DNA from: Caulobacter sp. D5
GTDB lineage: Bacteria > Pseudomonadota > Alphaproteobacteria > Caulobacterales > Caulobacteraceae
Direction of reading: 5' to 3'
DNA: 42,814 nucleotides
NCBI RefSeq assembly: GCF_003185805.1
Contig: NZ_QHJY01000165.1
Location: 1 to 42,814, forward strand
The notes beneath the pieces were generated by a model. That model ran no database searches and was not told where the DNA came from. It was given only the letters and a program-made list of their open reading frames with translations. The translations under genes were made by a program, and so were the position numbers. Shown in pieces: positions 8,603-17,296 of this stretch (position 1 is the first letter of the stretch; every line of letters starts with the position of its first letter).

Positions 8603-9247
8603 TTGGGTTTCGATCTCGGTTACCTGCGCGAGCTGGCCGAGGATGCGTTGGAGCATCCCGGCTGGTCGGGGCTGTCCGACTATTTCCGGTTTCGGCACCA
8701 GGGCCTGAGGCGCGAGGCGCTCGAAGCGCTCGACGTCTTCATGGCCGGAGCCGTGACCTGGCCGCTGGCGCAGCGCGTGACCCTGGTCGTCTGGATCGGC
8801 GAGAAGCGCATGGCCTATCGCGGCCAGCCCGAGGCCGTATTGCCGGTTCCGCTGTTTCGCCTGCTGGTCCGCCCGACCCTGGAGGAATGGGTGGCGGCCA
8901 AGCCCTTCGATCCCTGGCCGCTGGTCTGGCTGGCGCGGCTGTCGAGCGGTGGTTCGACCTGGCACGCGCCGCCGCAGCCCTTCCTGCGCGAGGCGCTGGA
9001 GCGCGATCCGCTGTTCGCGCCAGCGCGGCTGGACCTCGTCGCCGCCGTCCTGGCCGATATCGCCTTCCATCAACACGAGTTGCCCGACGCCTATCTGGGC
9101 GATGCGCGCGCTGACCTTGCGGCCCTGGGCGAGGCGCGGGGCCTGCTGGCGGGGCTCGACGACGACTCTGTTGCGGATCTCGCGCCCCGCATCGCCTGGG
9201 CGCGATCGGAAGCGCTGGCCTGGCTGGAGCGGGAAGCGGCGGTCTGA
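8603..9247 (+). CDS. Hypothetical protein downstream of hemA
   Basis: I do not recognise this 214-residue protein. It begins at a TTG 9 bases after the hemA stop. It has no signal peptide or membrane segment and is rich in Trp, Leu and Ala, with helical segments such as DPWPLVWLARLSSGG and FLREALERDPLFAPARLDLV. The second half reads like an alpha-helical TPR-like repeat region, but no clear repeat period is visible. Coding character is supported by strong third-position GC and by the tight spacing to hemA. A role in heme synthesis would be guilt by association only. A composite palindromic repeat follows it. Confidence 0.7.
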   Translation: MGFDLGYLRELAEDALEHPGWSGLSDYFRFRHQGLRREALEALDVFMAGAVTWPLAQRVTLVVWIGEKRMAYRGQPEAVLPVPLFRLLVRPTLEEWVAAKPFDPWPLVWLARLSSGGSTWHAPPQPFLREALERDPLFAPARLDLVAAVLADIAFHQHELPDAYLGDARADLAALGEARGLLAGLDDDSVADLAPRIAWARSEALAWLEREAAV

Positions 9248-9289
9248 GAGGGCGGTCCACATTCGGAGGCTTTGCCCAGTCTAGCGAGC

Positions 9290-9385
9290 ATCCCCGCGAA
9301 GGCGGGGATCCAAGCGGGGTCTGCGGATAGCCCACGGCCGCACTTCATCCTGAAAGCCCGCTTGGGTCCCCGCCTTCGCGGGGAT
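9290..9385. repeat. Composite palindromic repeat, family 1, copy A
   Basis: Two 30-base inverted arms, 9290-9319 and 9356-9385, match at about 27 positions. Each arm is itself a hairpin, for example ATCCCCGC-GAAG-GCGGGGAT at 9290-9309. The 36-base centre contains CCCACGGC, also present in the centre of the copy at 29165-29260. Confidence 0.8.
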
Positions 9386-9527
9386 TGGACGGATCGGGGG
9401 CGCCAAGTCGATGAATGTCCGTCCGACCTGAGGCTCTCCGCGTGGCGGTTTCCCGATACAAGGCCGCTGCACGTCCGCCCGGCTTGAGGCTGGATGCGGC
9501 GTCCTGCGCTAGAAGAGAGTCGCACCC

Positions 9528-10322
9528 GTGAAGACCATCGTGATCACCGGCAGCAGCCGCGGCATCGGCTACGGCCTGGCGGAAGCCTTCCTCGAGCGGG
9601 GCTGCCAGGTGGTGATCTCGGGCCGCAACCCGACCGTCCTGGCGCAGGCCCTGGCCAAGCTGGAAGCCACCGGCGGCGCCGTCGCCGCCCAGGCCTGCGA
9701 CGTCAGCAAGGTCGCCGACCTAGAAGCGCTGTGGAACACGGCGGTCGAGCGGTTCGGCGCGGTCGATATCTGGATCAACAACGCCGGCTCGGTGTCGCCG
9801 CGCGTGCGCCTCGACCAGGTGGAAGAGGCCGACATCGACGCCATCGTCGCCACCAACCTGCTGGGCGTGATCAAGGCCACCAAGCTGGCCATGACCCGCA
9901 TGCTGGTCCAGCCCGGCGGCGGGGCGATCTACAATTTCGAGGGCTTCGGCAGCGACGGCATGACCGCCTCGGGCCTGACGCTGTACGGCGCCACCAAGCG
10001 GGCGGTGTCCTACTTCACCAAGTCGATGGGCAAGGAGTTGGACGGCACCAGCGTGCGCATCGGCACGATCAGCCCGGGCATCGTCGCCACCGACCTGCTG
10101 CAGGCCGAGATGAAGGACGCCACCGACGCCGATCGCGAGCGCTCGATGAAGCTCTACAACATCCTCGGCGACCGCGTCGAAACCGTCGCCCCCTACATCG
10201 CCGACGGCGTGCTGAAGGGCGAGGCCACGGCCGCGCCGGTGCGCTGGCTGACCATGCCCAAGGCCATGGGCCGGTTCATGACCGCCTCGTTCAAGAAGCG
10301 CGACATCTTCTCGGAGGCGTGA
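9528..10322 (+). CDS. Short-chain dehydrogenase/reductase (SDR)
   Basis: This 264-residue classical SDR has the nucleotide-binding TGSSRGIG motif at residues 7-14, NNAG in the sequence WINNAGSV, and the catalytic YGATK motif (Tyr and Lys). The residue after beta-strand 2 is Arg in SGRNP, which suggests NADP(H) preference. The usual catalytic Ser lies in the loosely conserved FEGFGSDGMTASG segment. The substrate cannot be predicted; the C-terminal MPKAMGRFMTASFKKRDIF segment is basic and could touch a membrane or partner. The ATG replaces a possible GTG: GTGAAG at 9528 reads as the start, directly after AGTCGCACCC with only a weak ribosome site. It is flanked on both sides by palindromic repeats and looks monocistronic. 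Confidence 0.9.
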   Translation: MKTIVITGSSRGIGYGLAEAFLERGCQVVISGRNPTVLAQALAKLEATGGAVAAQACDVSKVADLEALWNTAVERFGAVDIWINNAGSVSPRVRLDQVEEADIDAIVATNLLGVIKATKLAMTRMLVQPGGGAIYNFEGFGSDGMTASGLTLYGATKRAVSYFTKSMGKELDGTSVRIGTISPGIVATDLLQAEMKDATDADRERSMKLYNILGDRVETVAPYIADGVLKGEATAAPVRWLTMPKAMGRFMTASFKKRDIFSEA

Positions 10323-10357
10323 GGCTTCGCGCGCATCACATCCATGGCCCCAAACCT

Positions 10358-10500
10358 CGTCATCCCGGAAAGCCCGCAGGGCTTGTCCGGGACCCAGGGG
10401 GACTGGGCGCCGCGCTTGCAACTGCCTCTTCAGAGGTCGCCGACTTCGTGCGGTGGCCCCTGGGTCCCGGCTCTACGCTGCGCTTCGGCCGGGATGACGA
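10358..10500 (-). repeat. Composite palindromic repeat, family 2, copy B
   Basis: This is about 143 bases with outer ends CGTCATCCCGG and CCGGGATGACG and inner ends around GGGACCCAGGGG. Read on the minus strand it aligns along most of its length with 21454-21597, including the shared inner block GCGCGGCGCCCAGTC. It lies between the SDR gene and mucR, whose 3' ends converge here. Confidence 0.8.
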
Positions 10501-10536
10501 CCCGTGGGGGGCAAGAAGGAATGAAGGGGAGGGCGA

Positions 10537-10980
10537 CTACGCCCTCCGACGCACGCCCTTGCCCAGCCCGATCTGCTTGGCGAAGTCCGAGCGGCGGGCG
10601 GCGTAGGCCGGGGCGACCATGGGATAGTCCGAGGGCAGGCCCCATTTGCGGCGGTAGTCCTCGGGGCTCATGTCGTAGTGCGAGCGCAGGTAGCGCTTCA
10701 GCATCTTGAGCTTCTTCCCGTCCTCCAGGCAGACGATGTAGTCGTGCTGCACCGAGCGCGAGACCGGCACGGCGGGCTTGGCCTTCTCGGTCGGCCTTGC
10801 GGCGACGGGTTCGCCGCCCAGGGTCTGAAGTGCGCCGTGCACGGTGCGGATCAGGTCGGGCACCGCGGTGTGGGAGACCTTGTTCTGCCCCACATAGGCC
10901 GCGACGATCCCGGCGCTCAGCGCCAGCAGGTCGGGCTCGTCCGTCAGTTCCGATCCCGTTTCGCCGTGTGAAACCGCCAT
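10537..10980 (-). CDS. MucR/Ros family transcriptional regulator
   Basis: This 147-residue protein belongs to the Ros/MucR family, which regulates exopolysaccharide and cell-cycle or motility genes in alphaproteobacteria. The C-terminal DNA-binding region contains CLEDGKKLKMLKRYL, HYDMSPEDYRRKWGLP and DYPMVAPAYAARRSDFAK. Compared with the Cys2His2 finger of Ros, the second Cys is Asp and the first His is Tyr, so zinc may not be bound in the classical way; such substitutions are known in this family. The ATG at 10980 has GGGCGGG about 9 bases upstream and is preferred to the ATG at 10986 or 11037. The gene faces away from glyA, and the 198 bases between them hold both promoters. Confidence 0.9.
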   Translation of the reverse strand: MAVSHGETGSELTDEPDLLALSAGIVAAYVGQNKVSHTAVPDLIRTVHGALQTLGGEPVAARPTEKAKPAVPVSRSVQHDYIVCLEDGKKLKMLKRYLRSHYDMSPEDYRRKWGLPSDYPMVAPAYAARRSDFAKQIGLGKGVRRRA

Positions 10981-11178
10981 ACGCATCCCGCCCGTTCTGT
11001 TCGTTGCACTGAAAATCAGCCGGCTTGGCGGCAACACCCGGCCGGCTTCGTGAGCAACGCATGGTTACTGCGACGGTTCCGTGATTGATCGCGGCGCGAA
11101 GGACGCTAAAGAGAGCGCCGTCGACTCCCGACGCCGGGAGCGCCGCTACAGCCCGCTGCCCGCCCCAAGGAGCTGCCG

Positions 11179-12468
11179 ATGACGACCTCCACCGACCTGA
11201 CCAAGTTCTTCGGCGCCGATCTCGCGACCGCCGACCGCGACATCTTCGATCGCATTGGCCGGGAGCTGGGTCGTCAGCAGAACCAGATCGAGCTGATCGC
11301 CTCGGAAAACATCGTCTCCAAGGCGGTGCTCGAAGCCCAGGGCTCGATCCTGACCAACAAGTACGCCGAGGGCTATCCGGGCAAGCGCTACTACGGCGGC
11401 TGCGAATGGGTCGACGAGATCGAGACCATCGCCATCGAGCGCGCCAAGCAGCTGTTCGGCGCGGCCTTCGCCAACGTCCAGCCGCACTCGGGCTCGCAGG
11501 CCAACCAGTCGGTGTTCATGTCGCTGCTTCAGCCGGGCGACACCTTCATGGGCATGGACCTGGCCGCCGGCGGCCACCTGACCCACGGCTCGCCCGCCAA
11601 CCAGTCGGGCAAGTGGTTCAAGCCGGTGTCCTACACCGTGCGCCAGCAGGACCAGCTGATCGACTATGACAACGTCGCCGAGGTCGCCCAGCGCGAGAAG
11701 CCCAAGCTGATCATCGCCGGCGGCAGCGCCTACAGCCGCGAGATCGACTTCGCGCGCTTCCGGCAGATCGCTGACTCGGTCGGCGCCTACCTGATGGTCG
11801 ACATGGCCCACTTCGCGGGCCTGGTGGCCGGCGGCGTGTTCCCCAGCCCCGTCCCGCACGCCCACGTCGTCACCACCACCACCCACAAGACCCTGCGCGG
11901 CCCGCGCGGCGGCATGGTGCTGACCAACGACGAAGCCATCATCAAGAAGGTCAACTCGGCCGTGTTCCCCGGCCTGCAGGGCGGCCCGCTCGAGCACGTC
12001 ATCGCCGCCAAGGCCGTGGCCTTCGGTGAGGCGCTGCAGCCCTCGTTCAAGGAATACGCCGCTCAGATCATCGCCAACGCCAAGGCCCTGGCCGAAGCGC
12101 TGGGCAAGTCGGGCGTCAACATCGTCTCGGGCGGCACCGACAGCCACCTGATGCTGGTCGATCTGCGTCCCAAGGGCGTCACCGGCCGCGACGCCGAGCA
12201 CAGCCTCGAGCGCGCCCACATGACCTGCAACAAGAACGGCGTGCCGTTCGACACCGCGCCGTTCACCATCACCTCGGGCATCCGCCTGGGCACGCCGGCC
12301 GGCACGACCCGCGGCTTCAAGGAAGCCGAGTTCACCCGCGTGGGCGAGCTGATCGGCGAAGTGGTCAACGGTCTGGCCGCCAACGGCGCCGACGGCAACG
12401 CGGCCGTCGAAGCCAAGGTCCGCGAGGAAGTGCTGGCCTTGACGGCCCGCTTCCCGATCTACAACTAA
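11179..12468 (+). CDS. glyA: Serine hydroxymethyltransferase
   Basis: This PLP enzyme interconverts serine and glycine with tetrahydrofolate and supplies one-carbon units and glycine, a substrate of HemA. The length is 429 residues. The PLP lysine is Lys237 in [14 protein letters not shown]. Conserved segments include [17 protein letters not shown] near residue 38, [15 protein letters not shown] at 62-76 and the substrate-binding [14 protein letters not shown] near the C terminus. GGAG lies about 9 bases before the ATG at 11179. nrdR follows after 32 bases, a common alphaproteobacterial arrangement. The leader (11040-11178) has short inverted repeats but nothing I can name. Confidence 0.97.
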   Translation: MTTSTDLTKFFGADLATADRDIFDRIGRELGRQQNQIELIASENIVSKAVLEAQGSILTNKYAEGYPGKRYYGGCEWVDEIETIAIERAKQLFGAAFANVQPHSGSQANQSVFMSLLQPGDTFMGMDLAAGGHLTHGSPANQSGKWFKPVSYTVRQQDQLIDYDNVAEVAQREKPKLIIAGGSAYSREIDFARFRQIADSVGAYLMVDMAHFAGLVAGGVFPSPVPHAHVVTTTTHKTLRGPRGGMVLTNDEAIIKKVNSAVFPGLQGGPLEHVIAAKAVAFGEALQPSFKEYAAQIIANAKALAEALGKSGVNIVSGGTDSHLMLVDLRPKGVTGRDAEHSLERAHMTCNKNGVPFDTAPFTITSGIRLGTPAGTTRGFKEAEFTRVGELIGEVVNGLAANGADGNAAVEAKVREEVLALTARFPIYN

Positions 12469-12500
12469 TGGGCTGAGGCCGCAGGGGAGGGCCCAAGATC

Positions 12501-12974
12501 ATGCGCTGCCCATTCTGCGGCCACGCCGAAAGCCAGGTGAAGGACAGCCGCCCGTCGGAAGACGGCGCGGCCATCCGCCGCCGTCGCCTCTGCCCGGAGT
12601 GCGCCGGCCGCTTCACCACCTTCGAGCGCGTCCAGCTCCGTGAGCTGATCATCGTCAAGCGGTCGGGCCGTCGCTCGCCGTTCGATCGTGACAAGCTGAT
12701 GCGTTCGATCTCGCTGGCCACCCGCAAGCGGCCGATCGAGGGCGAGCGGGTCGAGCGGATGGTCAACGGCATCGTCCGCCGGCTGGAAAGCCAGGGCGAG
12801 ACCGAGCTGCCGTCGTCGGCCGTCGGCGAGATGGTGATGACCGCCCTCAAGGCGCTCGATGACGTGGCCTATGTGCGCTACGCCTCGGTCTATCGTGATT
12901 TCCGGGAAACCAGCGATTTCGCGAAGTTTTTGGGCGAAGAAGGCTTGAGCGACGTCGCCGAAGACGAGCTATAG
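12501..12974 (+). CDS. nrdR: Ribonucleotide reductase regulator NrdR
   Basis: This is a 157-residue repressor of ribonucleotide reductase genes that senses ATP/dATP through an ATP-cone. The N-terminal zinc ribbon has Cys3, Cys6, Cys31 and Cys34 (MRCPFCG and LCPECAGRF). The ATP-cone begins at [19 protein letters not shown]. The C-terminal [18 protein letters not shown] is highly conserved. A good AGGGGAGGG site precedes the ATG. It is co-directional with glyA and probably in one transcript with it. The extension after FAKFLGEE is short and acidic. Confidence 0.97.
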   Translation: MRCPFCGHAESQVKDSRPSEDGAAIRRRRLCPECAGRFTTFERVQLRELIIVKRSGRRSPFDRDKLMRSISLATRKRPIEGERVERMVNGIVRRLESQGETELPSSAVGEMVMTALKALDDVAYVRYASVYRDFRETSDFAKFLGEEGLSDVAEDEL

Positions 12975-13055
12975 GCGCATTCTACGATTCGATTTTTCGG
13001 GTCGGCGCGAGACGGCCCATCGAGGCCTCCCGTCCGCCCAGGAGTTCAGAGGCAT

Positions 13056-13520
13056 ATGGTGGAAGACAGGATTCGTCTGCTGATCGTCGAGGGGCGCCGT
13101 TATTCGGGCCTTTCCGACGCGCTGCTGGCCGGCGCGGTGCAGGCGGTCGAGGCCCAGGGCGCCGAATACGACGTCGTCACCGTGTCTGACGCCCTGCAGA
13201 TCCCCGCCGCCATCGCCATCGCCGAGGAGGCCGGCAAGGGCCCGTCGGGCGTGCGCTACGACGGCTACATCGCCCTCGGCGCGGTCATCCGCGGCGAGAC
13301 CTACCACTTCGAGATCGTCAGCAACGAGACCGCCCGCGGCCTCCAGGACCTGGCCGTCGGAAAAAGGTTGGCCATTGGTTACGGCGTGTTGACGGTTGAC
13401 GACGAGGATCAGGCCTGGAATCGCGCCCGCCTGTCGCAAGGCGATCGCGGGGGCCAAGCCGCTCGGGAATGCCTGGAGATCGTGGGATTGAAGCGTCAGC
13501 TGTCAGGACAAGCGCGATGA
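13056..13520 (+). CDS. ribH: 6,7-Dimethyl-8-ribityllumazine synthase
   Basis: This enzyme makes the riboflavin precursor lumazine from 5-amino-6-ribitylaminouracil and dihydroxybutanone phosphate. The 154-residue length is typical. The segments VDAV-like [38 protein letters not shown] (active-site region, catalytic His in YHFE) and [15 protein letters not shown] support the call; the usual family reads GVLTTD/ENxEQA there. It starts the overlapping ribH-nusB-thiL operon: its TGA overlaps the nusB ATG as ATGA. The 81-base upstream region is too short for an FMN riboswitch, and none is seen. The other rib genes are not in the window. Confidence 0.95.
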   Translation: MVEDRIRLLIVEGRRYSGLSDALLAGAVQAVEAQGAEYDVVTVSDALQIPAAIAIAEEAGKGPSGVRYDGYIALGAVIRGETYHFEIVSNETARGLQDLAVGKRLAIGYGVLTVDDEDQAWNRARLSQGDRGGQAARECLEIVGLKRQLSGQAR

Positions 13521-13972
13521 GCAAGCGCATCCAGCCTCGTTCCGTCTCGCGTCTGGCGGCCGTGCAGGCCCTCTATCAGATGGAAGTCTCTGGCGCCGGC
13601 GTCGACGCCGTCGTGCGCGAGTTCTCCGAGCACCGCTTCGACCGCGCCGTCGAGGACAGCGAAGGCGCTCAGCTGGCCCAGGCCGACGAGACCTTCTTCG
13701 CCGACCTGGTGAAGGGCGTGGTCTCCAAGCAGGCCGCCATCGACCCGGCCATCGTCCGCCGTCTGGCCTCGGGCTGGAAGCTGGAGCGCCTGGACGCCAC
13801 CGCCCGCGCCGTGCTGCGCGCCGGCGCCTACGAGCTGATGAACCGCCCGGACGTCCCGACCGAGGTGGTGATCGACGAGTATGTCGAGATCGCCAAGTCG
13901 TTCTTCGAAGGGCCGGAAGCCGGCTTCATCAACGGCGCCCTGGACGCCATCGCGCGTGACGCCCGAGTCTGA
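13517..13972 (+). CDS. nusB: Transcription antitermination factor NusB
   Basis: This 151-residue all-helical protein binds boxA RNA with NusE and supports rRNA antitermination. The start [16 protein letters not shown] and the C-terminal segments [25 protein letters not shown] (in part) and [11 protein letters not shown] are diagnostic. The ATG at 13517 overlaps the ribH stop by four bases and is preferred to the upstream in-frame ATG at 13469, which would add 16 unrelated residues. The end overlaps the thiL GTG by 17 bases, which suggests translational coupling through the operon. Confidence 0.96.
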   Translation: MSKRIQPRSVSRLAAVQALYQMEVSGAGVDAVVREFSEHRFDRAVEDSEGAQLAQADETFFADLVKGVVSKQAAIDPAIVRRLASGWKLERLDATARAVLRAGAYELMNRPDVPTEVVIDEYVEIAKSFFEGPEAGFINGALDAIARDARV

Positions 13973-15032
13973 CGACGACTGGTTCGACGATCCCGCCCCG
14001 GCGACGGCGGCGGAGGACGACGAGTCGTGGTTCGACGACGTCCCGCCGGCGGCTGCGCCCGCCGGTCCGGACGAGTTCGAGCTGATCGAGAAATTCCTGC
14101 GGCCGCTGACCAATGGCGACCCCGTCGCGCTCGACCTGCTGGACGATGCGGCGGTGCTGCCGTCGCGTCCCGGCTACGACCTGGTGATCACCAAGGACGC
14201 CATGGTCGCCGGCGTGCACTTCCTGGCCGGCGAGGAGCTCGACATTGTCGCGCGCCGCCTGCTGCGCACCAATCTTTCCGACCTCGCCGCCAAGGGCGCC
14301 GAGCCCTACGGCTATTTCCTGGCCGTCGGCTGGCCCTCGGGCACGACGGTCGAGGATCGCGAGACCTTTGCCCGCGGTCTGGCTGAAGACGGCCAGGCCT
14401 TCGGGATCAACCTGCTGGGCGGCGACACCGTCACCACCTCCGGCGCGCTGGTCGTTTCGGCCACCCTGCTGGGCTGGGTCCCGCAAGGCGCGGCCGTCCT
14501 GCGCCGCGGCGCCCAGGCCGGCGACCGGCTCGTGGTCAGCGGCAGCATCGGCGACGGCTGGCTGGGCCTGCTGGCCCACTGGGGCGAGGTCGAGGATCCG
14601 GACGGCGGCCTCGTTCGCCGCTACCGCACGCCCGCGCCGCGCCTGGCCCTGCGTGAGGCCCTGCGCCAGTACGCCCACGCCGCCGCCGACGTCTCCGACG
14701 GCCTGCTGGCCGACGCCGGCCACATCGCCAAGGCCAGCGGCCTGCAGGTCAAGGTCGACCTCGACCGCCTGCCGCTGTCGACCGGCGCACGCGCCTGGCT
14801 GGAAGCCCAGCCCGAGCGTGGCGAAGCCCGCATGTCCCTGGCCTCCGGCGGCGACGACTACGAGATCGTCTGCGCCATCCCCCCCGCCGACGTCGCCGCC
14901 TTCCAGGCCGCCGCCTTCGCCGCGGGCCTGCCGGTGCGCGACATCGGCGAGTTCGTGGAAGGCGAGGGGGTCGCGGCCCTGTTCAAGGGCAAGGACATCA
15001 CCCCCCAGCGCCTGGGCTGGCTGCACGGCTGA
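13956..15032 (+). CDS. thiL: Thiamine-monophosphate kinase with acidic N-terminal extension
   Basis: ThiL phosphorylates thiamine monophosphate to the active cofactor thiamine diphosphate. The conserved body starts at [13 protein letters not shown], with the metal-binding LDDAAVLPS, then [33 protein letters not shown] and [16 protein letters not shown], and ends in SGGDDYEIV. Total length from the GTG at 13956 is 358 residues, about 30 longer than usual. The extension is acidic and holds a repeated DDDWFDDP / DDESWFDDV motif. No other in-frame ATG, GTG or TTG lies between 13956 and the conserved body, so this start, 17 bases inside nusB, is strongly favoured. Confidence 0.92.
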   Translation: MTPESDDDWFDDPAPATAAEDDESWFDDVPPAAAPAGPDEFELIEKFLRPLTNGDPVALDLLDDAAVLPSRPGYDLVITKDAMVAGVHFLAGEELDIVARRLLRTNLSDLAAKGAEPYGYFLAVGWPSGTTVEDRETFARGLAEDGQAFGINLLGGDTVTTSGALVVSATLLGWVPQGAAVLRRGAQAGDRLVVSGSIGDGWLGLLAHWGEVEDPDGGLVRRYRTPAPRLALREALRQYAHAAADVSDGLLADAGHIAKASGLQVKVDLDRLPLSTGARAWLEAQPERGEARMSLASGGDDYEIVCAIPPADVAAFQAAAFAAGLPVRDIGEFVEGEGVAALFKGKDITPQRLGWLHG

Positions 15033-15038
15033 GGCCGT

Positions 15039-15572
15039 TCAGCGGCCGCCCAGCGCCGCCACGACGCCCGCCGCGCCCTGGCGCGTGGCCAGGCTCAGGG
15101 CGGTGTTTCCCGAAGCGTCCCGCGCGGACGGCGACGCGCCCCTGGCGACCAGCAGCCTAACCTGCGCCTCGCGGCCGAACAGGCTGGCCATCATCAGCGC
15201 CGTCTGGCCCTGGCCGTTCGTCTGGTCGACCGGGCAGGGGGCCTTGTCGAGCAGCAGCCGCGCCACCGCGTCGTCGCCCTTGAAGGCGGCGCCCATCAGC
15301 GCGGTGTTGCCGCGCGGGTCGACGGCGCAGGCGTCCGCGCCGCGGGCGATCAGCAGGCCCACGAGGTCGGCCTTGCCGTTGTAGGCCGCCAGGGTCAGGG
15401 CGGTGTAGCCGCGGTCGTCGCGGGCGTCGATCGGCGCGCCGGCGTCGAGCAGGGCGGCGACGATGTCGGCGCGTCCCTCGCGGGCGGCGGCGAAGAAGGC
15501 GGCCTTGGGATCGGGCGCGGCCTGAGCAGGCGCGTTCTGCAGGGCGGCGGCGAGGAGGATGGCGGTGAACAT
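15039..15572 (-). CDS. Exported ankyrin-repeat protein beside catalase
   Basis: This 177-residue protein has a short signal peptide (MFTAILLAAALQNAPAQAA) and four to five ankyrin repeats of about 33 residues. The repeat motifs are recognisable as GYTALTLAAYNGKADLVGLL, GNTALMGAAFKGDDAVARLL, GQTALMMASLFGREAQVRLL and GNTALSLATRQGAAGVVAAL. It lies downstream of the exported catalase on the same strand. In Pseudomonas aeruginosa the periplasmic ankyrin protein AnkB sits next to katB and is needed for full KatB activity, so a catalase-supporting role is likely by analogy. A strong hairpin (15600-15625) lies between the two genes and probably sets its expression relative to catalase. Confidence 0.88.
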   Translation of the reverse strand: MFTAILLAAALQNAPAQAAPDPKAAFFAAAREGRADIVAALLDAGAPIDARDDRGYTALTLAAYNGKADLVGLLIARGADACAVDPRGNTALMGAAFKGDDAVARLLLDKAPCPVDQTNGQGQTALMMASLFGREAQVRLLVARGASPSARDASGNTALSLATRQGAAGVVAALGGR

Positions 15573-15599
15573 GGGGAAATCCGAAGAAGCAAAAGCAAA

Positions 15600-15625
15600 G
15601 GACCCGGCCGTTTCCGGCCGGGTCC
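15600..15625 (-). terminator. Intrinsic terminator or attenuator between catalase and ankyrin genes
   Basis: A perfect 11-base stem, GGACCCGGCCG with CGGCCGGGTCC, has a four-base loop. On the minus strand it is followed by a T-rich run (CTTTGCTTTTGC). It ends the catalase message and lies 28 bases before the ankyrin start, so some read-through or a second promoter is needed for the ankyrin gene. Confidence 0.75.
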
Positions 15626-15634
15626 GCGTTGAAC

Positions 15635-17194
15635 TCAGTTGCTGGCGAGCTTGACGGCCTCGAGAGCCTTGGCCGCCCGGGCCTTCACGGCCGCGAGATC
15701 GACCTTGGTCGCCGCCGCCAGCCGCGTCCCGTAGTCGGGATCGGCCGCGTAGAAGTGGCTGACCATGATCTCCTTGATCTCCGGCACGGTGACGCCGTTG
15801 AGGTCGCCCGACAGGTTGCGGATCAGGGCCGTCTTCTGATCTTCCGGCAGGCGCTTCCAGAACAGCCCCGCCTGGACGAACGGCTCCTGCTTGTCGATCG
15901 CCTTCTGCTGGATGGTGGTGGTCACTTCATAGGGGCTGAGCTTGTAGGCGGCCGTGTCGGCATAGACGCCCGCGTCGGTGCGGCGCGAGGGCTGATAGTT
16001 GACGTCGCCGACCCGCGGCACGGTGTTCATCGCCCCGTCCTGGGCGCCGTTCTTGACGGCGACCTTGGGGGCGTTGACGGCCAGCTGCTGGTAGTTCGGG
16101 CCCAGGCGATGGCGCTGGGTGTCGGCGTAGCTGAACAGGCGACCCTGCAGCAGGCGGTCGGGCGAGGGCTCGATGCCGGGAACCATGACGCCCGGCGAGA
16201 AGGCGCTCATCTCGGTCGACTGGAAGAAGTTCTCCGGCATCTTGTTCAGGGTCATGGTCCCGACCTTGATCTCCGGCATGTCGTACCAGTCCTTGGTGGC
16301 GTCGAACGGGTTGTAGCCGAGCTTGGCGACGTCCTCGGGCTTGAGAATCTTGGCGTAGAGATCCCATTTTGCCGGCTGGCCCTTGCCGATCGTCGCGTAG
16401 AGGTCGTCGGTCAGGTAGTTGAAGCCGGCCTTTTCGGCCTGCTCGGGCGTGTAGTTCCTGATCCCCTGCTGGCTCTTCCAGTGGAACTTCACGAACACCA
16501 CCTTGCCGTCCTCGTCGACCAGCTTCAGGGCGTGGACGCCGTTGCCGTCCATGGTCCGATAGCTCTGCGGCGTGCCCAGGTCCGTATAGAGCTGGGTGAT
16601 CATGTGGGTGCTTTCGGGCTGGTGACTGAAGAAGTCGAAGAACCGGGTCGGGTCCTGCTTGTTCGTCACCGGCGAGGGCTTCAGCGAGTGCACCATGTCG
16701 GGGAACTTCATGGCGTCGCGGATGAAGAACACCGGCAGGTTGTTGCCGACCAGGTCCCAGTTGCCCTCGGTCGAATAGAACTTGGTGGCGAAGCCGTGCG
16801 GGTCGCGCAGGAATTCCGGCGAGCCGTTCGGATGGATCACCTTCGAGAAGCGCACGAACACCGGGGTCTTCACGCCGGCCTTGAACAGGGCGGCCTTGGT
16901 GAACCTGTCGAGCTCGCCGTTGGAGACGAATTCGCCCTCCGCGCCTGTGCCGCGGGCGTGGACGACGCGCTCGGGAATGCGCTCGCGGTCGAAGCGCGCC
17001 AGCTTCTCGATGAGGTGGAAGTCCTCCAGCATCACCCCGCCCCATTCGCCGGCGGTCTTGGAATTCTGGTTGTCGCCCACCGGGGCGCCGCTGTCCTGCG
17101 TCTGGCGGGGCGTGTCGGCGGCCTGGGCGGCCCCGGCGGCGATCAGGGCCGTGGCGGCGAGGATCGCGGCGGAAGGGGAGAGTCGGGACGTCAT
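15635..17194 (-). CDS. Exported monofunctional heme catalase (KatA/KatB type)
   Basis: This is a 519-residue heme catalase that dismutates hydrogen peroxide. A signal peptide (MTSRLSPSAAILAATALIAA, cut after GAAQA near residue 25) indicates a periplasmic enzyme. The distal catalytic residues are His79 in RVVHARGTGAEG and Asn152 in VGNNLPVFFIRDA; the proximal heme ligand is Tyr356 in GRLFSYADTQRHRLGPNY. The size fits small-subunit catalases. It is preceded by an AGGAGG site. oxyR lies 96 bases upstream on the same strand and the ankyrin gene follows, so peroxide induction through OxyR is likely. A catalase-related protein without activity is improbable because all key residues are present. Confidence 0.95.
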   Translation of the reverse strand: MTSRLSPSAAILAATALIAAGAAQAADTPRQTQDSGAPVGDNQNSKTAGEWGGVMLEDFHLIEKLARFDRERIPERVVHARGTGAEGEFVSNGELDRFTKAALFKAGVKTPVFVRFSKVIHPNGSPEFLRDPHGFATKFYSTEGNWDLVGNNLPVFFIRDAMKFPDMVHSLKPSPVTNKQDPTRFFDFFSHQPESTHMITQLYTDLGTPQSYRTMDGNGVHALKLVDEDGKVVFVKFHWKSQQGIRNYTPEQAEKAGFNYLTDDLYATIGKGQPAKWDLYAKILKPEDVAKLGYNPFDATKDWYDMPEIKVGTMTLNKMPENFFQSTEMSAFSPGVMVPGIEPSPDRLLQGRLFSYADTQRHRLGPNYQQLAVNAPKVAVKNGAQDGAMNTVPRVGDVNYQPSRRTDAGVYADTAAYKLSPYEVTTTIQQKAIDKQEPFVQAGLFWKRLPEDQKTALIRNLSGDLNGVTVPEIKEIMVSHFYAADPDYGTRLAAATKVDLAAVKARAAKALEAVKLASN

Positions 17195-17226
17195 CTGGCC
17201 TCCTGAGGTGCGTCTGTCGACGCTCC

Positions 17227-17255
17227 TGATAGGAGCCGGGTCCGGCCATAAGAAA
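17227..17255 (-). promoter_or_regulatory. Candidate catalase promoter
   Basis: On the minus strand a TTTCTT box (17250-17255) is followed after 17 bases by CTATCA (17227-17232). The weak -35 is what an activator-dependent promoter would show, and OxyR is encoded next door. This was found by eye and is speculative. Confidence 0.3.
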
Positions 17256-17271
17256 CGAAATGAATTGAACC

Positions 17272-17296
17272 GCTTGATCGAAGGAAGCGATCAAGC
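17272..17296 (-). terminator. Hairpin across the oxyR stop codon
   Basis: GCTTGATCG (17272-17280) pairs perfectly with CGATCAAGC (17288-17296). On the minus strand the stem covers the oxyR stop codon and is followed by GGTTCAATTCATTTCG, a modest T-rich tail. It could end or reduce oxyR transcription before the catalase gene. Confidence 0.45.

Noticed and set aside
12975-13055. FMN riboswitch before ribH
   Set aside because: The upstream space is about 80 bases and shows none of the conserved riboswitch core.
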